Below, piece by piece: positions 1-6,700 of a DNA stretch of 8,811 bases (the first letter of the stretch is position 1; every line of letters begins with the position of its first letter). The notes beneath the pieces are model-generated. The model did no database searches, had not been told where the DNA came from, and worked only from the letters and a program-made list of their open reading frames with translations. The position numbers and the translations under genes are program-made. The stretch comes from Tannerella sp. (GTDB lineage Bacteria > Bacteroidota > Bacteroidia > Bacteroidales > Tannerellaceae): contig JAITHS010000334.1 of the NCBI GenBank assembly GCA_031279875.1, positions 1 through 8,811 of the forward strand. Direction: 5' to 3'.

Positions 1-44
1 AGGATATGCTTCGCTAACTGATAATATGGATCTGTTGCTTGCAT
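1..44 (-). CDS. 5' end of a leftward gene cut by the window edge
   Basis: Only the first 14 codons are visible, reading MQATDPYYQLAKHI, so the product cannot be identified. The start is chosen because an ATG at 44 lies about 16 nt downstream of the transcription start predicted from a well-formed Bacteroidota promoter (67-97, minus strand). A short, weakly SD-bearing leader of that kind is normal in this phylum. The integrase frame is also open to the window edge on this strand, but its family resemblance is lost before this point. I therefore treat the ATG at 44 as the start of a separate gene. The call rests on promoter position, not on homology. Confidence 0.4.
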   Translation of the reverse strand, partial: MQATDPYYQLAKHI

Positions 45-66
45 TATTGATAGTGTTAATTGAATG

Positions 67-97
67 CAAAGATAAAAATTTTTTCCCATGAAGCAAA
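67..97 (-). promoter_or_regulatory. Bacteroidota-type promoter facing left
   Basis: On the minus strand the -7 box TATCTTTG (74 to 67) is preceded by TTTG (97 to 94) with exactly 19 bp between them. Both boxes and the spacing match the consensus for the Bacteroidota primary sigma factor (TTTG, 19-21 bp, TAnnTTTG). Predicted transcription starts near 60, serving the gene that begins at 44. Confidence 0.6.
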
Positions 98-137
98 CAC
101 AGGGTTTTGCAGGTGCGCCCATATCTGGCGCGGCGGT

Positions 138-369
138 CGGTGCGTTTCTTTGTTCGCAGGTGCAGGATGAACTCTTCAGCGACCTGCTCCGTGAAAGCAT
201 CGGACATCGGACAGATTCCTGTTTGCCGCTCAAAATCGTTAAGATGCCGCGTAAGGTTGCGATACTGACGTTTCTTTCCAATATTCAGACGCTTTGATTT
301 TGATATGTATTGATAGATGAAGTCCGTGATTCGGATGCTTTGAGACTGTTTTTTGAAGATTGTGAACAT
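138..369 (-). pseudogene. Tyrosine recombinase/integrase, N-terminal remnant
   Basis: From an ATG at 369 the minus strand encodes about 77 residues resembling the N-terminal arm and core-binding (SAM-like) domain of Bacteroidota phage/transposon integrases. The opening MFTIFKKQSQSIRITDFIYQ is followed by a basic stretch SKSKRLNIGKKRQYRNL and then TEQVAEEFILHLRTKK. Intact members are about 300-450 residues and carry a C-terminal catalytic domain with R, H-x-x-R and Y. None of that is present here. After roughly codon 77 the frame stays open but becomes Arg/Cys-rich and unlike the family, and it runs into the leftward promoter at 67-97. I infer that the rest was lost by deletion or recombination near 138. 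It lies just 3' of, and on the same strand as, a tRNA-Ala gene, the usual position for an integrase beside a tRNA attachment site. The family call is from memory of the pattern, not a search. Confidence 0.55.
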
Positions 370-408
370 AGGAGTTAAATTTTAATATGAGTTTTAAACA
401 TATTACCG

Positions 409-432
409 TTTAGTCCCTGATTTAGTCCCCGA
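409..432. repeat. Tandem 12-bp direct repeat between integrase remnant and tRNA
   Basis: Two adjacent copies, TTTAGTCCCTGA (409-420) and TTTAGTCCCCGA (421-432), match at 11 of 12 positions. They sit 40 bp upstream of the integrase start and 34 bp beyond the tRNA 3' end. Direct repeats in this position often serve as integrase arm-type sites or mark an attachment region, so that role is a reasonable inference. No third copy was seen in the window. Confidence 0.5.
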
Positions 433-465
433 TGCGTATATGTGCTTGATTGTCAAGATTGATTG

Positions 466-539
466 TGGAGCATATCGGACTCGAACCGATCACCTTCAGA
501 CTGCCAGTCTGACGCTCTAGCCGGATGAGCTAATGCCCC
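466..539 (-). tRNA. tRNA-Ala, anticodon GGC
   Basis: The minus strand folds into a complete 74-nt cloverleaf. The acceptor stem is GGGGCAT/ATGCTCC. The D stem is GCTC/GAGC with a 9-nt loop containing GG. The anticodon stem TCAGA/TCTGA closes the loop CTGGCAG, giving anticodon GGC (reads GCC/GCU, alanine). The T stem ATCGG/CCGAT carries the loop TTCGAGT. The acceptor stem has the G3-U70 wobble pair, the main identity element for alanyl-tRNA synthetase, which supports the anticodon call. The discriminator is A and the 3' CCA is not encoded (CAATC follows). An integrase remnant lies just beyond the 3' end. Confidence 0.95.
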
Positions 540-559
540 GATAGGTGTGAAAATCGCCG

Positions 560-567
560 CAAAGGTA
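560..567 (-). promoter_or_regulatory. -7 box of the tRNA-Ala promoter
   Basis: The minus strand reads TACCTTTG, a full match to the Bacteroidota -7 consensus, ending 20 bp before the tRNA 5' end. Transcription would start a few bases upstream of the mature tRNA. No convincing TTTG -33 box lies 19-21 bp further up, where the sequence is an A/T run. The site is interleaved with the opposite-facing promoter of the oxidoreductase gene. Confidence 0.5.
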
Positions 568-576
568 AGAATAATT

Positions 577-606
577 TTTGAAATAAAAAAATTATTTATA
601 AATTTG
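577..606 (+). promoter_or_regulatory. Promoter of the FAD oxidoreductase gene
   Basis: TTTG at 577-580 and TAAATTTG at 599-606 form a Bacteroidota-type -33/-7 pair with an 18-bp spacer, one base shorter than usual. Predicted transcription starts near 613, giving a leader of about 16 nt, A-rich and without a strong SD, before the ATG at 629. Confidence 0.5.
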
Positions 607-628
607 CAGCAAAAAAATTAAAAATTAT

Positions 629-2281
629 ATGAAAATCTATTCTTTTGTATTGTCTTTGTTAAGCATCATTATTGCAGGATGCTTTGAGAGTTGTAGTAAC
701 GTAAAAGTCTATGACATAGTTATTTACGGCGGCACTTCTGCTGCTGTTACGGCGGCTGTGCAGGCGCGTAGGATGGGGCAGTCGGTAATTATTGTTTCGC
801 CCGACAAACATCTCGGCGGCTTGACGAGTGGCGGCTTGGGTTTTACCGATTCCGGTAATACCGGCTCTATCGGCGGTCTGGCACGCGAGTTTTACAGACG
901 TGTTTACCTTGAATATCAGAAAGATGAGACATGGCGCTGGGAACGTCGCGACGAATACGGCAACGAAGGGCAAGGCACGCGCGCGATGCTTCACAGCGAC
1001 AGTACGATGTGGATTTTCGAGCCGCACGTAGCCGAGCGTGTCTTTGACGAATGGGTTAAGGAGTTGAAAATAACGGTTGTTCGCGGAGCGTTGCTCGACA
1101 GAGAAAAAGGCGTCGTCAAAGATGTATCTAAAATAGTGTCTATCACTACGTTAGATAGCATTACTTATCACGGCCGTATGTTTATCGACGCCACCTATGA
1201 GGGCGATCTTATGGCGGCGGCAGGCGTTAGCTATCATATCGGGCGAGAATCAAACTCTACTTACGATGAAAAATGGAACGGCAATCAGTACGGAGTTTAT
1301 CAGCACGGGCATTATTTTAAGAAGCCAGTCTCGCCTTACCGCATTGAGGGAGATTCGACGAGCGGTTTGCTGCCTTTTATCGATACCTCCGGCGAGGGCG
1401 TCAACGGCGAAGGCGACAATCGTATTCAAGCATATTGCTATCGTATGTGCCTGACTAACAATCCCGACAACCGCACGCCTTTCGGTAAGCCCGACGGTTA
1501 TAATCCGGAAAATTATGAACTGTTGCGACGTGTTTTTGATACCGGCTGGCGCGAGACGTTTCAAAAATTTGACCCTATCCCCAACCGCAAGACCGATACC
1601 AACAATCACGGACCTTTCAGCACCGATTTTATAGGTATGAACTATGACTATCCCGAAGCTACTTACGAGCGTCGCAAAGAGATACTCCGCGAACATCAAA
1701 ACTATGAGATGGGATGGTTTTACTATATCGCCAACGACATGCAAGTACCTGAAGACGTGCGTCTTGAAATGAGTGAGTGGGGTTTGGCAAAGGATGAATT
1801 TACCGACAACGGAAACTGGCCTCATCAGATATATGTTCGTGAAGCCCGCCGGATGATAGGCGAATATATAACTACGGAACACGAATGTCTCGGTCGCCGT
1901 CAGCCGCCTCACCCTGTCGGAATGGGGTCTTATGGTCTTGATTCTCACAATGTAAGGCGTTTTGTCAATAGTCAGGGCGATGTGCAAAATGAGGGCGACA
2001 TCGGCGTCGGCGTCAAAAAACCTTACAGCATCGATTACGGCTCGCTAACGCCTAAAACCGCCGAGTGTACTAACCTGTTAGTACCGGTGTGCGTCAGTTG
2101 CTCGCATATCGCTTTCGGCTCAATACGTATGGAGCCGGTCTTCATGCTTCTCGGTCAGAGCGCCGCTACGGCAGCCTGTTTGTCAAACAAAAACAAATGT
2201 TCCGTCCAGCAACTGCCGTATGAACAGCTGCGTACCCGCCTTCTCACCGACGGTCAGAGGCTGGAAATCGCAAACCGTTAA
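629..2281 (+). CDS. FAD-dependent oxidoreductase lipoprotein (FAD_oxidored family)
   Basis: This 550-residue protein is probably an exported flavoprotein of the FAD_oxidored (PF12831) group, common in Bacteroidota and sometimes mis-named xanthan lyase. Its substrate is not known. Residues 1-17 form a hydrophobic signal ending in the lipobox I-A-G-C with Cys18, so it is likely lipid-anchored. The nucleotide-binding beta-alpha-beta unit follows at about 27-60, with YGGTSAAVTAAVQA at 33-46. That is the family's GGTSA version of the usual GxGxxG. HLGGLTSGGLGFTDSG (61-76) and ATYEGDLMAAAGVSYHIGRE (about 188-207) are family hallmarks. SHIAFGSIRMEPVFMLLGQS near 493-512 is the conserved C-terminal FAD-contacting segment. 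Length and both ends look complete. The ATG is set by the lipoprotein signal and the promoter just upstream. A repeat-filled gap separates it from namZ, so it may form its own unit. Confidence 0.85.
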   Translation: MKIYSFVLSLLSIIIAGCFESCSNVKVYDIVIYGGTSAAVTAAVQARRMGQSVIIVSPDKHLGGLTSGGLGFTDSGNTGSIGGLAREFYRRVYLEYQKDETWRWERRDEYGNEGQGTRAMLHSDSTMWIFEPHVAERVFDEWVKELKITVVRGALLDREKGVVKDVSKIVSITTLDSITYHGRMFIDATYEGDLMAAAGVSYHIGRESNSTYDEKWNGNQYGVYQHGHYFKKPVSPYRIEGDSTSGLLPFIDTSGEGVNGEGDNRIQAYCYRMCLTNNPDNRTPFGKPDGYNPENYELLRRVFDTGWRETFQKFDPIPNRKTDTNNHGPFSTDFIGMNYDYPEATYERRKEILREHQNYEMGWFYYIANDMQVPEDVRLEMSEWGLAKDEFTDNGNWPHQIYVREARRMIGEYITTEHECLGRRQPPHPVGMGSYGLDSHNVRRFVNSQGDVQNEGDIGVGVKKPYSIDYGSLTPKTAECTNLLVPVCVSCSHIAFGSIRMEPVFMLLGQSAATAACLSNKNKCSVQQLPYEQLRTRLLTDGQRLEIANR

Positions 2282-2309
2282 CCACTACCAATGACGGATG
2301 TAAGCTCCA

Positions 2310-2462
2310 AACCGCTTGCAGGGTTCAAAACCACTGCAAGGGTTTGGGTAGGAAGATTCGCACGACAACCGCTTGCAGGGTTCAAAACCACTGCAAGGGT
2401 TTGGGTAGGAAGATTCGCACGACAACCGCTTGCAGGGTTTAAAACCACTGCAAGGGTTTGGG
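2310..2462. repeat. Tandem 57-bp hairpin repeat, about 2.7 copies
   Basis: Units begin near 2310, 2367 and 2424, exactly 57 bp apart. The first two are nearly identical, and the third stops after about 39 bp. Each unit contains the inverted repeat CTTGCAG/CTGCAAG (7 bp). Inside it GGTT/AACC adds 4 bp, with a bulged A and a 3-nt loop (CAA, or TAA in copy 3). A linker containing GGTAGGAAGATTCGCACGAC separates copies. The array lies just after the oxidoreductase stop, and a run of seven T (2468-2474) follows the last copy. The T run is 13 nt beyond the hairpin, so it is a poor classical terminator, though partial termination or 3'-end protection is possible. Because 57 is a multiple of 3, the array is open in one frame (a 19-residue period). 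I regard that as incidental. Confidence 0.9.
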
Positions 2463-2488
2463 GTACCTTTTTTTGAACCGAATTATAC

Positions 2489-2529
2489 CCCGCAAATACA
2501 AATTCAAAAAAAATCGCTACATTTGCGGG
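2489..2529 (+). promoter_or_regulatory. namZ promoter region with 9-bp inverted repeat (possible operator)
   Basis: TACATTTG at 2518-2525 is a full -7 consensus match 40 bp before the namZ ATG. No good TTTG lies at the -33 position. A perfect inverted repeat, CCCGCAAAT (2489-2497) and ATTTGCGGG (2521-2529), has its right arm over the -7 box and its left arm close to the -33 region. The predicted transcription start (about 2532) lies outside it, so it would act as DNA rather than as an RNA hairpin. That fits a dimeric regulator binding site, but the binding role is inference. Confidence 0.45.
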
Positions 2530-2564
2530 TTCTATAACAAAATAAAAAGAAAGAAACAGGCATC

Positions 2565-3755
2565 ATGATTAGATACTTCAATAATCCCGTATGGGAAGAG
2601 TCGACAGGCAACAAAGTAGGTATAGTATGCAATCAAACGGCATGGCATCCGCAGACAGGCGAGTATCTGTTTGAGACTTTCTACCGTCTCGGCATTTTGA
2701 AACGTGTTTTTATGCCCGAACACGGTCTTTTCGGCGAACTGCAAGACCAGGTGAAGTTAGACGATTCGTCGGCTTACGACCGATTAGGCTTTGAGGGCTG
2801 CGAGTTTGTGTCGCTATACGGTTCCGATGAGGCATCCCTGTCGGCCAACGACGCCAAACTTAACGACCTCGACGCACTGATAGTTGACCTTCAAGACGTC
2901 GGTGTACGCTATTATACATATCTTTCGACGCTTCGCAATATCTTCATGAGGTTGAAAAACAGCGCTTCAATGTTGCCGGTATGGGTCATAGACCGCGAAA
3001 ATCCTGCCGGCAAGCATGTCGAAGGCACACCCCTGAAAGCCGAATACTCATCATTTATCGGCATATCCGGTTTGCCTCATCGCTACGGACTTTCGTTTGG
3101 CGAGGTTGCAGCATATCTTTATACCGAATTACAGGCTGATTTTCCGCTCAATATTGTGTCTAAACGCACTGTCGGCGGCATTGAGCCGTGGGCTATTCCG
3201 CCGTCGCCCAACATTCCGGGATTGTTTACCGCCGACTTCTACTCCGGTCAGTGCCTCTGGGAAGGCACTAATGTAAGCGAAGGACGCGGCACTACGCGAC
3301 CGTTTGAAGTATTCGGCGCACCGTGGATGGAATCTGTTGCTGACTATAACCGCAAACATAATTTCAACGGCTGGAACGACCCTGCGCATCCGCTCTACGA
3401 CCCCGGCGCACTGCTGCGGTGGCACCGTTTTATTCCTACTTTCCACAAATATAAAGACCAAGTCTGCTTCGGATTTCAGTTGCTGCGACAGCCCGCCAAC
3501 AACTATCACGCTTTGCTGCACGCATTGAAAATCATACGCTTCATAGCCGAAAACTGTAGCGATTTCGCCTTTCGCCCCGGCAAATACGAAGCCGGCAATG
3601 ACCGCACGGCCATCGAACTGCTCGTTGGCGACAACGTATTGCTCAACTATCTCTACGGCAAAGAAACCCTTGCCGACATCCGAAATTATCTCTCGGAAGA
3701 AGAATATCGCTGGAAATCACTAATTCAAACTTCCTTATTATCAAAAAGATACTGA
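2565..3755 (+). CDS. namZ: Exo-beta-N-acetylmuramidase, NamZ/DUF1343 (GH171) family
   Basis: This 396-residue protein belongs to the DUF1343 (PF07075) family. Characterised NamZ enzymes release N-acetylmuramic acid from the non-reducing ends of peptidoglycan fragments, feeding cell-wall recycling. Family motifs appear in order: VGIVCNQTA (18-26), MPEHGLFGE (50-58, with the conserved acidic and His residues of the active-site region), DLQDVGVRYYTYLSTL (108-123), and IDRENPAGKHVEG around 143-155. GTNVSEGRGTTRPFEVFGAP follows near 233-252. The protein looks full length at the C-terminus. It starts without a signal peptide: the first residues are MIRYFNNPVWEES, and an in-frame TAA at 2535 rules out a longer version. 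It is therefore predicted cytoplasmic, unlike the secreted Bacillus enzyme, and would act on imported muropeptides. It is followed directly by tamB, whose frame overlaps the stop, so the two are probably cotranscribed and translationally coupled. Confidence 0.85.
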   Translation: MIRYFNNPVWEESTGNKVGIVCNQTAWHPQTGEYLFETFYRLGILKRVFMPEHGLFGELQDQVKLDDSSAYDRLGFEGCEFVSLYGSDEASLSANDAKLNDLDALIVDLQDVGVRYYTYLSTLRNIFMRLKNSASMLPVWVIDRENPAGKHVEGTPLKAEYSSFIGISGLPHRYGLSFGEVAAYLYTELQADFPLNIVSKRTVGGIEPWAIPPSPNIPGLFTADFYSGQCLWEGTNVSEGRGTTRPFEVFGAPWMESVADYNRKHNFNGWNDPAHPLYDPGALLRWHRFIPTFHKYKDQVCFGFQLLRQPANNYHALLHALKIIRFIAENCSDFAFRPGKYEAGNDRTAIELLVGDNVLLNYLYGKETLADIRNYLSEEEYRWKSLIQTSLLSKRY

Positions 3756-6700
3756 AAATAACCGCCGTCGTTGTACTGTCGCTATTTATTATTGGCTTCG
3801 TACTGCCGAACATTGCGCTGAAAATACCTGCCGTTCAGCGTAAAGTAACTGCTTTTGCACAAAATAAACTGACGATAATGCTTAATACGGACGTCAGTAT
3901 CGACAATGTTAACATCAAATGGCTTTACAGAGCCAATCTTAACAATGTTACCGTTTATGACCGCTCTCATATCCCCGCACTGACCGCCGACAACATTACC
4001 GTCGGATTTGAACTGCTGCCGCTGCTCAAAAGCAAAATCGTCCTTACAACAGTGCGCCTCTTTGATTTCGACATAAATATCAGCAAACCTGCGCCCCACA
4101 GCGATTTGAATATCAAACATATCATCGACGCGCTATCCCAAAATGCCAACCCCGAAAGCACTGCTAATCTGCAAATTAATTCGATACTGCTTAGAAAAGG
4201 AACTTTTGGTTATGATGTCGGAAACGTTTCCAAAACGATTACCGATATAAGAGGCGGACTGTCGCTGCGACATTACAGCCGAGACAGTATTGATATAAGG
4301 ATTAACTCTTTGGGTTTCAATGATATATCAGGTCTTACGGCAAACAATATCACTGCCGTTCTGACAGGCAAACCCGATTCTCTACACCTCGCCGACCTCG
4401 TTGTGAGAATGCCGCATTCAACGCTCAAAATACCCGAAGCAAGCATTACAGGAGCAATTCAAAATATCGACGGCGCCGCGCTTAACATTACCGTCGCACC
4501 GTCGATTATTACTCCTTCCGACCTCGCTTCGCTTGTGCCGCAACTCGGCTCGCTACCCAACAAATTTAATCTTTCGGGCAATATCAACGGCTTTATCAAC
4601 AACCTGTCTATCAACGATGTGAAATTAAAATACGGTGAAAATACAACTTTTAACGGCTCTTTACAAATACACGGTTTGGCGGCAAACGACGACAGGATGT
4701 ATATCAAAGGCAATGTGCGCCACTCGGCAACGTCAACCAACGAATTGAAGCATATTTGCCAAAGTGTTGCCGGTTTTGTGCTGCCCGAACATATCGCGAA
4801 ACTCGGACTGTTGACGTTTGCCGGCGAAATCAGCGGTTATACCGACAACATGACAGCCTCCGGCAATCTCAATACGCCTGTCGGCAAGATAGATATTGAT
4901 ATGGAGATTAAACGTCATGCCGATACGTTGCTCATGATGCAGGGCAGCGTCAATTCCGACGAACTGCAACTCAACCGTCTGCTTGTTGACGGTTCCGATT
5001 TCGGTAATGCCGCTTTCAACGCCGCCATCGACTTTCAACAAACTGTTAATCATCCGTTTACCTGCACCGTCAATGCTCGAATAAGCCATTTTGACTATCA
5101 CGGCTATAATTACTCAAACATTTTCCTTTCGGGCAAATTCAAAAAAGACGAGTTCGAAGGACTTGTCAACATTGCCGACGAAAACATCAAACTTAACGCT
5201 CAGGGGCTTTTTAGCCGTGCCGGAGAGCGTCCCGAATTTGATTTCTCGGCTGATATTCGGGATTTCAGACCTGTACAACTGCATCTTGCCGACCGTTCCG
5301 ACCGTCCAAACCCTGAAATAGCGCTTAACGTCAACGCCAATTTTACCGGCAACAATCCCGACAATTTCAACGGATATATCCGTTTCGACAGCGTAGCATT
5401 AAGCGCCTCTGCCGACAGGTTTGTAATCAACAATTTAGATATCGAATCTATCGTTACCGATACTCTCCGCAAACGACTTGTCATAACGTCAGACGTCCTC
5501 AACGGCGAAATGAACGGAACGTTTTCTTATCGCTCTCTCGCCAACGAAATGCAAAATATTATTGCGACTTATTTGCCAGCCTTATCGCCTGCCATAAAGC
5601 CAATAGAAGATTCGCCGACAGTTACTTCTTTCAACTTTGACTTCACTCTCAACAATACCGAAAACATCTCTTCCGCCTTAAAATTGCCCGTCGTATTTAC
5701 CGGTCAGTCCCAAATAAAAGGCCATTACAACAACCTCGAAAACAGTTTCGGCGCAAATGTTAATATTCCCGGCTTTCGCTTTGCAGGCGCATCTTTTGCC
5801 GACGGACATTTGAACATCGAAAACACCGACAACGCCGTCAACATCCACCTCAATGCCACTCACCGCAATAAAAATAATCTTCATAACTATCTGCAACTAA
5901 ACGCTTTCATACAAAATAATACCGTAAATACGGGCTTGATGTGGACTAACGACAAAGATGAGCGTTATGAAGCCGCGCTGACGGCACAAACGACGTTCGA
6001 CAACTTCAAAACCGACGACGGCAAGCCCGTTTTGCGTACTAAAATAACCGTGCCGGAGTCGCAAATCATACTCAAAGATACGCTATGGAATATTAATCCG
6101 ACATCGGTTACTGTTGTAGGCGATAAAATAACAATCAACAATCTCAAAATCGAAAACCATACCCAATCGCTCTTAATTAATGGAATTATTGCCGACAATT
6201 CGCGCGATACTATTAATATTAATCTCAAAAACATTGAACTTGCGTATGTTTTCGACATACTCAACATCCCCGTATTGCAGTTTGGCGGCAGGGCTTCGGG
6301 CAACGTTAAAGGTCGAGATATGCTCGACAGTCGCATGATAGAAGGGCAAATAGAAGTAGATAATTTCGCTTTTAATCAGGTCGTTCAGGGATATTTAAGT
6401 TTGTGGGGAAACTGGGACGACGACCGCGAAGGTATCTTGCTTGTCGGCAGTTTCTATCGCAACGATTCTGTTTTTACCGATGTGGAAGGATATATTTTTC
6501 CCGCCGGAAAAACGCCGGGATTAGACCTTACTTTCGACGCCAACGATGTGGATGTAGCTTTCGTTCAGCAATATATGAAGGCCTTTGCAAGCAACGTCGG
6601 CGGAAGAGGTTTCGGCAAAGTGAGACTGCACGGCTCCTTCTCCGATGTTGCCGTAACGGGAAAACCTGTTGTCAAAGACGCTTCTATGCGCATCAACCTG

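Noticed and set aside
88..297. 69-residue plus-strand ORF at the left end
   Set aside because: It is antisense to the integrase remnant and the leftward promoter, and has no recognisable family or leader.
445..457. CTTGATTGTCAAG hairpin just past the tRNA 3' end
   Set aside because: It has a 5-bp stem with no T run on either strand, too weak to call a tRNA terminator.
1250..1987. 245-residue minus-strand ORF inside the oxidoreductase gene
   Set aside because: It is a shadow frame of a well-supported gene. The same applies to the minus-strand and out-of-frame ORFs within namZ and tamB.
2310..2462. CRISPR array
   Set aside because: The copies abut with identical intervening sequence, so there are no unique spacers, and no cas genes are in view.
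2291..2476. 61-residue ORF with a 19-residue period (PLAGFKTTARVWVGRFARQ)
   Set aside because: It is the translation of the 57-bp DNA repeat. The frame stays open only because 57 is divisible by 3, and it has no promoter or leader of its own.
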